A stretch of 64,000 nt of DNA. It comes from an uncultured Acetatifactor sp. GTDB taxonomy: Bacteria > Bacillota > Clostridia > Lachnospirales > Lachnospiraceae. Under the pieces are notes generated by a model. It was not told the origin of the DNA and did not search any database. It was given only the letters and a program-made list of their open reading frames with translations. The translations under genes were made by a program, and so were the position numbers. The stretch is from positions 98,423 to 162,422 of the forward strand of contig CAKSAN010000007.1 in assembly GCA_934436435.1 (NCBI GenBank). Reading direction: 5' to 3'. Positions 1 to 9,271 of the stretch are shown piece after piece; positions within the stretch are counted from its first letter, which is position 1; the number at the start of each line of letters is the position of its first letter.

Positions 1-1
1 G

Positions 2-244
2 ACACACATGAAGCCGGAAGACATTCTGATGATCACCGCGGACCACGGCTGTGATCCCGCCTATACGGCCACCACGGATCACACCAGAGAGTACACGCCC
101 TTTATCTTGTACGGTGCCCCTGTGACACCGGGCAGCCGCGGAACCAGACCCACCTTTTCCGATATCGGGGCAACGGTGCTGGATTACTTCGGAATCCAAC
201 CGGAGTTTGAGGGAAGTTCTGTTTTAAAGGTAGATCCGTCGTAG
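2..244 (+). CDS. deoB: Phosphopentomutase, C-terminal fragment
   Basis: The reading frame is open from the left edge, so only the last 80 or so residues are present. The segment has the metal-binding signature of the alkaline-phosphatase-like mutases: ITADHGCDP, then [10 protein letters not shown] and LYG. In DeoB this is the C-terminal part of the Mn-binding site that interconverts ribose (or deoxyribose) 1- and 5-phosphates in nucleoside salvage. The ending ([14 protein letters not shown] ... GSS) is typical of DeoB. The missing N-terminal part lies outside the window. Confidence 0.9.
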   Translation, partial: THMKPEDILMITADHGCDPAYTATTDHTREYTPFILYGAPVTPGSRGTRPTFSDIGATVLDYFGIQPEFEGSSVLKVDPS

Positions 245-304
245 AAAGCAGATTCCCGAAAGCTGCGAAAATAGATTTTTAGATATATTTGGAGGACTAT
301 AGTT

Positions 305-1903
305 GTGAGTAATAATTATACAGAAGAGATCAACCGCCGCCGGACCTTTGCCATTATTTCCCACCCAGATGCCGGTAAGACGACCCTGACCGAGAAGTTC
401 CTGCTCTACGGAGGAGCCATCAATCTGGCAGGAAGCGTAAAGGGTAAGGCAACGGCCAGACATGCGGTATCCGACTGGATGCAGATCGAGAAGGACAGAG
501 GTATTTCCGTTACTTCTTCCGTATTGCAGTTCGAATATGACGGTTACTGCATCAATATTCTGGATACCCCGGGACATCAGGATTTCTCTGAGGATACCTA
601 TCGTACCCTGATGGCGGCGGACTCCGCAGTCATGGTCATTGATGCTTCCAAGGGTGTAGAGGCCCAGACGAGAAAGCTGTTCAAGGTCTGTGTTATGCGG
701 AAGATCCCTATTTTCACCTTTATCAATAAGATGGACCGTGAGGCAAGAGATACCTTTGAACTGCTGGATGATATTGAGAAGGAACTGGGAATCGCCACCT
801 GTCCCATCAACTGGCCCATCGGTTCCGGTAAGGAATTTCAGGGCGTCTACGACCGTGAGAAAAAGTGCGTGATCGCTTATTCCGATACGGAGAAGGGAAC
901 AAAGGAAGGAACTGCTACTGAGATTCCCATTCAGGATGAAGAGCATCTGAAGGAGCTGATCGGAGAGGAAGCTGCGGACAAGCTGCTTGGGGAAGTGGAG
1001 TTATTGGACGGTGCCAGCGCAGAGTTCGATCTGGAGGAAGTGCAGAAGGGTAATCTGACCCCGGTATGCTTCGGATCCGCCCTGACCAACTTCGGCGTGG
1101 AGATCTTCTTAAAACATTTCCTGAATATGACCACTACACCGCTTCCGAGAAAAGCGGATATCGGTATGATCGATCCGACGGAGCATGAGTTCAGTGCCTT
1201 TGTCTTCAAGATTCAGGCCAACATGAACAAGGCTCACAGAGACCGTATCGCATTCATGCGTATCTGTTCCGGCAAATTCGATGCCAACATGGAAGTGCGT
1301 CATGTGCAGGGCAATAAGGTGATGCGACTGTCCCAGCCCCAGCAGATCATGGCGGATGAACGTAAGATCTTAAACGAGGCTTATGCGGGAGATATTATCG
1401 GTGTGTTCGATCCCGGTATTTTCTCCATCGGAGATACTCTGTGTATGCCCAAAGAGAAGTTCCAGTACGAAGGTATCCCTACTTTTGCACCGGAGCATTT
1501 TGCCAGAGTGCGTCAGGTGGATACCATGAAGAGAAAACAGTTCGTCAAGGGTGTGGAGCAGATTGCACAGGAAGGCGCCATTCAGATCTTCCAGGAGTTT
1601 AATACCGGTCTGGAAGAGATCATCGTAGGCGTGGTCGGTGTACTGCAATTCGATGTATTGAAATACCGTCTGGAGAACGAGTACAACGTGGAGATCCGTC
1701 TGGAGAACCTGCCTTATGAGCATATCCGCTGGATCGAGAACAAGGACGAGATCGACCTTGCCAAGCTGTCCGGTACTTCCGATATGAAGAAGGTCAAGGA
1801 CATGAAGGGCAATCCTTTGCTGTTGTTTGTCAATTCCTGGAGTATCGGCATGACTCTGGATCGTAATAAGGGGCTGGTGCTGACGGAGTTCGGACGCAAT
1901 TAA
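305..1903 (+). CDS. prfC: Peptide chain release factor 3 (RF3)
   Basis: A 532-residue translational GTPase that recycles RF1/RF2 from the ribosome after termination. P-loop SHPDAGKTTL (about residues 19-28), switch II DTPGHQDFSEDTYRTL, and NKMD specificity motif are present. The insert and C-terminal part match RF3 rather than EF-G, and the length is normal. The start is a GTG at 305, set by a GGAGG at 291-295; no ATG fits. It stands between deoB and a lipoprotein gene with no terminator visible before either. Confidence 0.95.
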   Translation: MSNNYTEEINRRRTFAIISHPDAGKTTLTEKFLLYGGAINLAGSVKGKATARHAVSDWMQIEKDRGISVTSSVLQFEYDGYCINILDTPGHQDFSEDTYRTLMAADSAVMVIDASKGVEAQTRKLFKVCVMRKIPIFTFINKMDREARDTFELLDDIEKELGIATCPINWPIGSGKEFQGVYDREKKCVIAYSDTEKGTKEGTATEIPIQDEEHLKELIGEEAADKLLGEVELLDGASAEFDLEEVQKGNLTPVCFGSALTNFGVEIFLKHFLNMTTTPLPRKADIGMIDPTEHEFSAFVFKIQANMNKAHRDRIAFMRICSGKFDANMEVRHVQGNKVMRLSQPQQIMADERKILNEAYAGDIIGVFDPGIFSIGDTLCMPKEKFQYEGIPTFAPEHFARVRQVDTMKRKQFVKGVEQIAQEGAIQIFQEFNTGLEEIIVGVVGVLQFDVLKYRLENEYNVEIRLENLPYEHIRWIENKDEIDLAKLSGTSDMKKVKDMKGNPLLLFVNSWSIGMTLDRNKGLVLTEFGRN

Positions 1904-1936
1904 GGAATCAAAACAAAAAGTGTGTAGGGGGATAGA

Positions 1937-3163
1937 ATGGGGAATAAGTTAAAATTATGTGCCGGGATTCTGATACTGCTTTTATTGACAGGATGTTCCT
2001 CACAGGAGGTTCTGCAGGAAGTACCCCAGACTATCGCGCTGCCCGAGACACAGATAGACACGCTGCCTGTGCCGGAGACGGCGGCTTCGGAAAATGACAA
2101 TACAGAGAGCTTTTCCCTTCTGGAGGAGGGAGGCTCTCGTTTTGCATATGAGAGTCTGGATGCGCAGGAACAGATCTGGTATCAGGAGATCGAACAGGCA
2201 CTGGGATCCATGGACGATACGATAAAACTGTCTACGGAGCCTCTGGAACAGGGAATGGATGAGCAGGATATCGATAAGGTCTTTCAGTGCGTTCTGATCG
2301 ATCATCCCGAGATCTTTTATACCACGGGATATACTTATACCAAATATTCCAGAGGGGAGAAAACCGTAGGGATCGATTTTGCGGGCACCTACGACCTGAC
2401 GAAAGAGGAGGCTGCGGAGCGGGCGGAAGCCATCCGCAGTGTGACATCGGAATGGCTGTCCGGTATGGACGGGGAAGCCCCGGAGTATGATAAGGTAAAA
2501 GAAGTATACGAAACCATTATATTTTCTACAAATTATGACCTGAATGCTGCGGACAACCAGAATATTGCTTCGGTATTTCTGGGAGGAGCCTCTGTCTGTC
2601 AGGGGTATGCCAAGGCGACCCAGTATCTTTTGAATCATCTGGGGGTGATGTGCACCCTGGTGCAGGGAACTGTGGACACCGGAGAAGCCCATGCCTGGAA
2701 TCTGGTGCGGGTGGACGGCAGCTATTATTATGTGGATACCACATGGGGGGATGCATCCTACCGCATGGAGGACGGCAACGCGCAGGGGAACCTGCCGGAG
2801 ATCAATTATGACTATCTGTGTGTGACCACACAGGACCTGCTTCGCACTCACCGGATCGACAGTATGATTCCCCTGCCGGAGTGTACCGCCACGCAGGCAA
2901 ATTACTATGTGCGGGAGGGCGTATATTTTACCTCTTACGACAGGGAACAGATGCGGGAGATCTTCGACAGGGCGGCAGCAGACGGCAGAACGGATGTTAC
3001 ATTAAAATGTGCGGATGAGATCTGCTATGAGGAGATCTGCCATGCCCTGATCGACGAACAGGAGATTTTTTCCTATATGCAGATGCAGGGGAATGGCGGT
3101 ACCGTCACCTATGCGCAGAACGGGAAACAATTATCCTTGACTTTTTGGGTGACAAATGATTAA
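1937..3163 (+). CDS. Transglutaminase-like domain lipoprotein
   Basis: A 408-residue exported protein. The N-terminus is a lipoprotein signal (MGNKLKLCAG..., lipobox LLTGC, Cys20), followed by a Pro/Glu/Thr-rich linker. The central part contains a transglutaminase-like core: Cys in ASVCQGYAKATQ, His in GEAHAWNLV, and Asp in YYVDTTWGD, the usual Cys-His-Asp triad. Similar surface proteins in Clostridia are thought to act as cysteine peptidases or in cell-wall processing; the substrate is unknown. The last 120 residues show no recognised domain. The 3' end overlaps the promoter of the next operon. Confidence 0.8.
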   Translation: MGNKLKLCAGILILLLLTGCSSQEVLQEVPQTIALPETQIDTLPVPETAASENDNTESFSLLEEGGSRFAYESLDAQEQIWYQEIEQALGSMDDTIKLSTEPLEQGMDEQDIDKVFQCVLIDHPEIFYTTGYTYTKYSRGEKTVGIDFAGTYDLTKEEAAERAEAIRSVTSEWLSGMDGEAPEYDKVKEVYETIIFSTNYDLNAADNQNIASVFLGGASVCQGYAKATQYLLNHLGVMCTLVQGTVDTGEAHAWNLVRVDGSYYYVDTTWGDASYRMEDGNAQGNLPEINYDYLCVTTQDLLRTHRIDSMIPLPECTATQANYYVREGVYFTSYDREQMREIFDRAAADGRTDVTLKCADEICYEEICHALIDEQEIFSYMQMQGNGGTVTYAQNGKQLSLTFWVTND

Positions 3164-3177
3164 GGATTTGGTATACT
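3149..3177 (+). promoter_or_regulatory. Sigma-A type promoter for the asp23-nusB operon
   Basis: -35 GTGACA (3149-3154), 17-bp spacer, -10 TATACT (3172-3177). It lies across the stop codon of the lipoprotein gene, 37 bp ahead of the first gene of the run. Confidence 0.65.
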
Positions 3178-3213
3178 GTAACTAATTAGTTATTATTAGG
3201 AGGATCAGCTATC

Positions 3214-3600
3214 ATGGAAAAAGAAATAGATAAGAAGAACTTGGTATTAAAGGAAGACGAGAGCATCGGTACCGTACAGATCGCAGATGATGTAGTGGCT
3301 ATGATCGCATCTTTGGCAGCTACCGAGGTCGACGGTGTCAGTGCCATGGCAGGCAATATTACCAACGAACTCATGAGTAAGGTGGGTGTCAAGAGCCTGA
3401 CCAAAGGGGTCAAGGTGGAAGTAGCGGACAAGAATGTGACCGTGGATCTGGCTGTGACCATGGAGTACGGATACAATATTCCCGCCACCTGTCAGGCTGT
3501 CCAGCAGAAGGTAAAGAATGCCATTGAGAATATGACAGGACTGACCTGCCTGGATGTGAACATCCGCATTGCCGGTGTGAACATGAAGAAGGACAAATAA
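3214..3600 (+). CDS. Asp23/Gls24 family envelope stress protein
   Basis: 128 residues. The core EVDGVSAMAGN ... GVKVEVADKNVTVDLAVTMEYGYNIPATCQAVQQKVKNAIENMTGL is typical of the Asp23/Gls24 family (DUF322). Such proteins are cytoplasmic and often sit at the membrane. In Firmicutes a member is commonly found just ahead of nusB, as here, though its role at that position is not established. An AGGAGG lies ahead of the ATG. Confidence 0.88.
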   Translation: MEKEIDKKNLVLKEDESIGTVQIADDVVAMIASLAATEVDGVSAMAGNITNELMSKVGVKSLTKGVKVEVADKNVTVDLAVTMEYGYNIPATCQAVQQKVKNAIENMTGLTCLDVNIRIAGVNMKKDK

Positions 3601-3621
3601 GAGGAATCACAGGAAGATATT

Positions 3622-4032
3622 ATGGGAAGACACGAGCAGAGAGAACAGGTTTTCAAACTTTTATTCCGTGTGGAATTTCATGCGCCGGAAGAAATACCGG
3701 AACAGATCGCGCTGTTCCGTGAGAATAACGAGGAAGTTCCTTCCTGGCAGGATGCGGATGCCATTGCGGCCCGTTTTGAGAAGATCCGGGAGAAGATTCC
3801 CGAACTTGACAAGCTGTTGAATGAGAATACCGAAGGATGGGATACCACTCGTGTGGGTAAAGTGGAACTTGCGGTATTGCGCCTTGGTGCATACGAACTG
3901 CGCTATGACGACGACATCCCGGATGGCGTTGCCATTAATGAGGCGATCGAGATCGCCAAAAAGTACGGACAGGAGAGCTCCGGCGGATTTGTCAATGCGA
4001 TTCTGGCCAAGATCATGAAGTCTGGTGAGTAG
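3622..4032 (+). CDS. nusB: Transcription antitermination factor NusB
   Basis: 136 residues, normal length. The N-terminal MGRHEQREQVFKLLFR and C-terminal PDGVAINEAIEIAKKYGQESSGGFVNAILAKI are typical of NusB, which binds boxA RNA with NusE (S10) to prevent Rho-dependent termination in rRNA operons. It overlaps the start of xseA by 8 bp, implying coupled translation. Confidence 0.95.
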   Translation: MGRHEQREQVFKLLFRVEFHAPEEIPEQIALFRENNEEVPSWQDADAIAARFEKIREKIPELDKLLNENTEGWDTTRVGKVELAVLRLGAYELRYDDDIPDGVAINEAIEIAKKYGQESSGGFVNAILAKIMKSGE

Positions 4033-5248
4033 AATACAGAATGTAATCAGCGTACGACAACTGAATACCTATATTAAAAATATGTTCACGCAGGATTACT
4101 TTTTACAGACGGTGTTTGTAAAAGGTGAGGTAAGCAACTGTAAATACCATCCCTCTGGACATATTTATTTTACGTTAAAGGATTCTGCCAGCGCCCTGAA
4201 CTGCATCATGTTTGCCGGAGACCGGAGAGGACTGGCCTTTCGGCTGACTGAGGGGCAGCAGGTGATCGCAAAAGGCACCGTGAATGTCTATGAACGGGAC
4301 GGCAGATACCAGCTGTACGTCAAGGAAGTGACACTGGACGGCGCCGGAGCCCTTTACGAAAAATACGAACAGTTAAAACGGGAACTGGCGGAAGAGGGCA
4401 TGTTTGCCCCGGAATACAAGCAACAGATCCCGAAGTATATCCATACTCTGGGCGTAGTGACGGCGGATACCGGCGCGGCCGTTCGGGATATTATACAGAT
4501 CGCTTCCCGGCGGAACCCTTATGTGCAGATCATTTTATATCCGGCACTGGTACAGGGTGCTTCGGCGGCACCTTCCATTGTAAACGGAATCCGGGCACTG
4601 GAGAGACAGGGCGTGGATGTCATGATCGTGGGCCGGGGTGGCGGATCCATCGAGGATCTGTGGGCGTTTAATGAGAGAATAGTGGCACAGGCGGTGTTCG
4701 ACTGTTCCGTTCCCATCATTTCGGCGGTAGGGCACGAGACCGATACGACGATCATCGATTATGTGGCGGATCTGCGGGCACCGACCCCGTCGGCAGCGGC
4801 GGAACTGGCGGTGGCACAGGTCAGTGATATAGAGAATGAGATCCGGGACAGACAGGACAGACTGTATTACCGGATGGGAAGAGTGTTACAGCACAAGAGA
4901 CAGCAGGCAGATCAGATGGAGATGCGTCTGAAATATTTAAGTCCCGCCAATCGGATCCGGGAGAAGAGGACTTACAGCATGCAGCTGGAAGACCGGCTGC
5001 AGAACCGGATGCAGGGGATCCTGCGGGACCGCAGACATGCGCTGGCACTCTACATCGAGAGAATGAAGGCGGTCTCCCCTCTGGAGAAGCTGAACAGCGG
5101 TTTCTCCTACGTGGAGGATGCGGATGGCAAAAATATCCGTTCCGTAACGCAGGTGGGAGAAGGTGACAGCCTGCGGATCCGGGTAAGTGACGGCGTAATC
5201 GATACCCGGGTGGAACAGATACAACAGGAAGACAGATTCACCGTGTGA
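4025..5248 (+). CDS. xseA: Exodeoxyribonuclease VII large subunit
   Basis: 407 residues. An N-terminal OB-fold (VFVKGEVSNCKYHPSGHIYFTLKD) is followed by the catalytic domain with GRGGGSIEDLWAFNE and SAVGHETDTTIIDYVADLRAPTPSAAAE, the hallmarks of XseA, then a coiled-coil region. With XseB it degrades single-stranded DNA. The start is GTG 4025, inside the end of nusB. Confidence 0.96.
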   Translation: MSRIQNVISVRQLNTYIKNMFTQDYFLQTVFVKGEVSNCKYHPSGHIYFTLKDSASALNCIMFAGDRRGLAFRLTEGQQVIAKGTVNVYERDGRYQLYVKEVTLDGAGALYEKYEQLKRELAEEGMFAPEYKQQIPKYIHTLGVVTADTGAAVRDIIQIASRRNPYVQIILYPALVQGASAAPSIVNGIRALERQGVDVMIVGRGGGSIEDLWAFNERIVAQAVFDCSVPIISAVGHETDTTIIDYVADLRAPTPSAAAELAVAQVSDIENEIRDRQDRLYYRMGRVLQHKRQQADQMEMRLKYLSPANRIREKRTYSMQLEDRLQNRMQGILRDRRHALALYIERMKAVSPLEKLNSGFSYVEDADGKNIRSVTQVGEGDSLRIRVSDGVIDTRVEQIQQEDRFTV

Positions 5249-5282
5249 TCCGGCAGAACGGACCATGGACGGAGGTGCTATT

Positions 5283-5522
5283 TTGGCAGGAAAAAAGAAA
5301 GCGGAAGAACAGGAACAGCATAGTCTGGAGGAAAATTTTTCCACGCTGGAGGAACTGATTGAACAGCTGGAGGCGGAGGATATTTCTCTGGAAGAAGCTT
5401 TTACGGCGTACAGTAAGGGAATGAACCTGTTAAAACAGTGCAACGATCAGATCGACCGGGTGGAGAAACAGGTCATGAAGCTGAATGAGGAAGGAGAGCT
5501 GGAGCCTCTGGATCCACAGTAA
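5283..5522 (+). CDS. xseB: Exodeoxyribonuclease VII small subunit
   Basis: Small helical subunit: FSTLEELIEQLEAEDISLEEAFTAYSKGM and LKQCNDQIDRVEKQV are characteristic. I place the start at TTG 5283, eight bases after the GGAGG at 5270-5274, giving 79 residues. An in-frame ATG at 5265 lies upstream of that site and would add MDGGAI, which is not typical of the family. It follows xseA by 34 bp. Confidence 0.92.
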   Translation: MAGKKKAEEQEQHSLEENFSTLEELIEQLEAEDISLEEAFTAYSKGMNLLKQCNDQIDRVEKQVMKLNEEGELEPLDPQ

Positions 5523-5545
5523 GCATACCGGAAGGTAGAGGAAGG

Positions 5546-6481
5546 TTGGCATTAGACATGGAAGAAACATTATTCAGACAGGAATTACAGAAGAGAACAG
5601 CAGCTATTGAGGAATTGCTGAAGGAATATCTCCCGACGGAGGAAGGATACCAGAAGACCGTGATTGAAGCCATGAACTACAGTCTCATGGCGGGCGGAAA
5701 GCGTCTGCGCCCCATGCTGATGCAGGAGACCTATAAGATGTTCGGCGGGGACAGTGATATTATAGAGCCTTTTATGGCGGCAATCGAGATGATCCATACA
5801 TATTCTCTGGTACACGATGACCTTCCGGCTATGGACAATGACGAGTACCGCAGAGGCCGCAGGACCACCTGGTCTGTGTACGGCGACGGTATGGGAGTGC
5901 TGGCAGGCGACGGATTGCTAAATTATGCCTTTGAGACCGCATTGCGTGCTTTTCCGGCATGTGCTGCGGGGGCACCGGTAGATCCGAATTACCCCAGAGT
6001 AGCGTCAGCACTGAATATTTTAGCCCGCAAAGCCGGAATCTACGGCATGATCGGCGGACAGAACGCGGATATAGAGGCGGAAGAACAAACAGACCCTCTG
6101 ACCACGGAGCAGATTCTGTTCATTCATGCCAACAAGACGGCAGCCCTGATCCAGTCGGCCATGATGATCGGCGCCATGCTGGCAGGTGCAACCGATGAAG
6201 AGATCGCAGCGGTGGAGCTGTGTGCCTATAACGTGGGCATTGCATTCCAGATCCAGGACGATATTCTGGATGTGATCGGCGACAGCAAAGAGCTTGGTAA
6301 AGCCACCGGAAGCGACGCACAGAATCATAAGCAGACCTATGTGACATTACACGGACTGGAGGAATCCGGAAGGGAAGTGGAACGGCTTACCGGGGAAGCG
6401 GTAGCGGTTCTGGACAGGTTCCAGGGAGAACATGAATTCCTGAAGGAACTGTTGTTGCACCTGGTCCATAGAACGAAATAG
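5546..6481 (+). CDS. ispA: Polyprenyl synthetase (farnesyl/geranyl diphosphate synthase)
   Basis: About 311 residues. Both aspartate-rich motifs are present: DDLPAMDND (first, DDxxD-type) and QIQDDILD (second), with GGKRLRP and the GQ..D motif (GGQNADIEAE). It condenses IPP with allylic diphosphates to make C10-C15 chains and sits directly ahead of dxs, which supplies the MEP pathway, as in many Firmicutes. The start is uncertain: TTG 5546 or ATG 5558, both preceded by GGAAGG-like sites. Confidence 0.94.
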   Translation: MALDMEETLFRQELQKRTAAIEELLKEYLPTEEGYQKTVIEAMNYSLMAGGKRLRPMLMQETYKMFGGDSDIIEPFMAAIEMIHTYSLVHDDLPAMDNDEYRRGRRTTWSVYGDGMGVLAGDGLLNYAFETALRAFPACAAGAPVDPNYPRVASALNILARKAGIYGMIGGQNADIEAEEQTDPLTTEQILFIHANKTAALIQSAMMIGAMLAGATDEEIAAVELCAYNVGIAFQIQDDILDVIGDSKELGKATGSDAQNHKQTYVTLHGLEESGREVERLTGEAVAVLDRFQGEHEFLKELLLHLVHRTK

Positions 6482-6495
6482 CAGAGGAAAAGCGA

Positions 6496-8349
6496 ATGTT
6501 ACTGGATAAGATCGAGAAAGCGAACGATATTAAAAAGATAGATAAATCAGACTATGGGGAACTGGCGGAGGAGATCCGGCAGTTCCTGATCGAGAAGATC
6601 AGTGTGACCGGAGGACATCTGGGTTCGAACCTGGGAGCCGTGGAACTGACCATGGCGCTCCATCTGGCCCTGGATCTCCCGGAGGACAAAATCATCTGGG
6701 ATGTAGGTCATCAGTCTTATACCCACAAAATATTAACGGGCCGCAAGGACGGTTTCGATGTCTTACGCCAGTTCCATGGCATGAGTGGGTTCCCCAAGAG
6801 AAAAGAAAGCAGATTTGACGCATTTGATACCGGGCACAGTTCTACCTCCATCTCCGCAGGAATGGGACTGGTGAAGGCGAGAGACTTAAAAGGGGAGAAG
6901 ACCACCATCGTATCCGTGATCGGAGATGGGTCCCTCACCGGCGGCATGGCTTACGAGGCATTGAATAACGCGGCGAAGCTGGAGACCAATTTTATCATTG
7001 TGTTAAATGACAATAATATGTCCATCTCCGAAAATGTAGGCGGCGTATCCAAATATCTGAACAATATCCGTACTGCTACCGGCTATCTGGATCTGAAGGA
7101 AGGCATCTACAATGCTCTGAAGAGTAAGCCCGGCAGGGACGGTATCATCAACAGCATCCGCCGTGCCAAGAGCAGTTTTAAACAGCTGGTGATCCCCGGC
7201 ATGTTTTTCGAGGATATGGGTGTGACTTATTTAGGCCCGGTGGATGGACATGACATTGAAGGACTGATCAAGGTCATTGAGGAAGCAAAGAGAGTCAAGG
7301 GAGCCGTGCTGATCCATGCCATTACCCAGAAGGGCAAGGGCTATGGCCCGGCGGAGAAGCACCCTGCCAGATTCCACGGGGCGGAGCCTTTTGATATTGA
7401 AACGGGAATCCCTTCCCATCCCCGCACGGTAGCCAATTATACCGATGTATTTTCCACCGTCATGTGCAAGCTGGGACAGCGGGATGAACGGGTGGTGGCC
7501 ATCACGGCGGCCATGCCGGACGGCACCGGCTTAAAGCGTTTCCGGAATATGTACCCGGACCGGTTCTTCGATGTGGGAATCGCAGAGGAACATGCGGTGA
7601 CTTTTGCAGCCGGACTGGCGGCGGGTGGCATGAAACCCATTGTTGCAGTGTATTCTTCTTTTTTACAGAGAGCCTACGATCAGATTCTGCATGATGTGTG
7701 CATCCAGAATCTGCCGGTGGTGTTCGCCATAGATCGTGCCGGACTGGTGGGCAGCGACGGCGAGACCCATCAGGGGATTTTCGATTATACGTATCTGTCG
7801 GGCATTCCCAACATGCATATCTGTGCGCCGAAGAACAAATGGGAATTGTCGGATATGATGAAATTTGCCGTGGCGCTGGATGCTCCCATTGCGGTGCGTT
7901 ATCCCAGAGGAACCGCTTATGCCGGACTCGCCGAACATCGAGCCCCCATCGAACTGGGTAAGGCAGAGTGGATCGACAGAGAAGGCGGCATTGCACTGTT
8001 TGCCGTGGGCAGCATGGTGAAGACCGCGGAGGAAGTACAGAAGCTTCTGCAGGAAAAAGGCTACAAGGCAAGTATTATCAACGCCAGATTTATCAAGCCC
8101 ATCGACGAGGAAGCGGTACTTTCGGCCTGTGAGGATCACGAAATGATCGTGACCATGGAAGAGAATGTCTTAAGCGGGGGCTTCGGAGAGAAAGTCCTGA
8201 CCTGTTTAAATGATCATGAGAAGCAGATCAAATGTGTCATGTTCACGATTCCGGATGCCTATGTGGAGCATGGCAATGTAGAACTTTTGAAAAAAGAAAT
8301 CGGACTGGATGCGGAAAGCATCACGGAAAAGATACTGGAAAAGTTATAA
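6496..8349 (+). CDS. dxs: 1-Deoxy-D-xylulose-5-phosphate synthase
   Basis: 617 residues, full length. Thiamine-diphosphate enzyme that joins pyruvate and glyceraldehyde 3-phosphate, the first step of the MEP isoprenoid pathway. Visible motifs: GGHLGSNLGAVELT, DVGHQSYTHKILTGR, GDGSLTGGMAYEALNN (ThDP motif), DVGIAEEHAVTFAAGLA with the ThDP-contacting Glu, and DRAGLVGSDGETHQG. It follows ispA by 14 bp. Confidence 0.97.
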   Translation: MLLDKIEKANDIKKIDKSDYGELAEEIRQFLIEKISVTGGHLGSNLGAVELTMALHLALDLPEDKIIWDVGHQSYTHKILTGRKDGFDVLRQFHGMSGFPKRKESRFDAFDTGHSSTSISAGMGLVKARDLKGEKTTIVSVIGDGSLTGGMAYEALNNAAKLETNFIIVLNDNNMSISENVGGVSKYLNNIRTATGYLDLKEGIYNALKSKPGRDGIINSIRRAKSSFKQLVIPGMFFEDMGVTYLGPVDGHDIEGLIKVIEEAKRVKGAVLIHAITQKGKGYGPAEKHPARFHGAEPFDIETGIPSHPRTVANYTDVFSTVMCKLGQRDERVVAITAAMPDGTGLKRFRNMYPDRFFDVGIAEEHAVTFAAGLAAGGMKPIVAVYSSFLQRAYDQILHDVCIQNLPVVFAIDRAGLVGSDGETHQGIFDYTYLSGIPNMHICAPKNKWELSDMMKFAVALDAPIAVRYPRGTAYAGLAEHRAPIELGKAEWIDREGGIALFAVGSMVKTAEEVQKLLQEKGYKASIINARFIKPIDEEAVLSACEDHEMIVTMEENVLSGGFGEKVLTCLNDHEKQIKCVMFTIPDAYVEHGNVELLKKEIGLDAESITEKILEKL

Positions 8350-8367
8350 GAGTTATAGGAGATTTAT

Positions 8368-9249
8368 ATGAAAGAACGACTGGATGTGATCCTGGTAGAG
8401 CAGGGATATGCCCCTTCCAGAGAAAAGGCAAAAGCCATCATAATGTCCGGCAATGTCTATGTCAACGGGCAGAAGGAGGACAAGGCCGGTACCGGATTCG
8501 ATGTCAGCAAGATCAAGCTGGAAGTCAGGGATCATACCATGAAGTATGTCAGCCGCGGCGGACTGAAGCTGGAAAAGGCAATGGAGCAATGGGGCTTTCT
8601 GCTGGACGGGATGATCTGCATGGATATCGGAGCATCCACCGGAGGCTTTACGGATTGCATGCTCCAGAACGGAGCTGCGAAAGTGTATTCCGTGGATGTG
8701 GGACAAGGACAGTTAGCCTGGAAACTGCGCAATGACGAGCGGGTGGTATGCATGGAACAGACCAATTTCCGCTACGTGACACCGGAAGATATCCCGGATG
8801 CGCTGGATTTCGCCAGTGTGGATGTGTCCTTCATTTCCCTGACCAAGATTCTGATTCCGGCGAGAAATCTGTTAAAGACCGGTGGCCAGATGGTATGCCT
8901 GATCAAGCCCCAGTTCGAAGCCGGAAGAGGCAAGGTGGGGAAAAACGGTGTGGTGAGAGAACCCCAGATCCACGAAGAGGTGATCCGTAAGATCATCGAT
9001 TATGCGGAAAGTATCGGTTTCGAAGTGCTGCATCTGGAATATTCCCCCATCAAAGGACCGGAAGGCAATATCGAATATCTGCTGCATATCCGTAAACCGG
9101 AAGGAATCTCCGAAGAAAAGCTTTCGCTGACGGAGCATGAAGCGGAGAGTGCCTTACAGACCATCGTAGAGGAAAAGACTGGATTGTCCTATACGCCGGA
9201 GTGGGATGCCGTGGTCAAAGGCATCGTAGATAATTCTCATATGCTGTAA
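8368..9249 (+). CDS. tlyA: TlyA family rRNA 2'-O-methyltransferase / hemolysin-like protein
   Basis: 293 residues. An S4 RNA-binding domain (MKERLDVILVEQGYAPSREKAKAIIMSGNVYVNG) is joined to an FtsJ/Rrm2-type methyltransferase with the SAM-binding DIGASTGGFTDCMLQNGA and the SVDVSFISL and LIKPQFE motifs. In mycobacteria TlyA methylates 16S and 23S rRNA. In Bacillus the orthologue (YqxC) also lies between dxs and argR. The start has a TAGGAGA site. Confidence 0.92.
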   Translation: MKERLDVILVEQGYAPSREKAKAIIMSGNVYVNGQKEDKAGTGFDVSKIKLEVRDHTMKYVSRGGLKLEKAMEQWGFLLDGMICMDIGASTGGFTDCMLQNGAAKVYSVDVGQGQLAWKLRNDERVVCMEQTNFRYVTPEDIPDALDFASVDVSFISLTKILIPARNLLKTGGQMVCLIKPQFEAGRGKVGKNGVVREPQIHEEVIRKIIDYAESIGFEVLHLEYSPIKGPEGNIEYLLHIRKPEGISEEKLSLTEHEAESALQTIVEEKTGLSYTPEWDAVVKGIVDNSHML

Positions 9250-9271
9250 CAGACAAGGAGTACAGGAAGCT

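Noticed and set aside
2000..2851. A 283-codon frame on the minus strand
   Set aside because: It is opposite the transglutaminase-like lipoprotein, whose catalytic triad and lipobox are clear.
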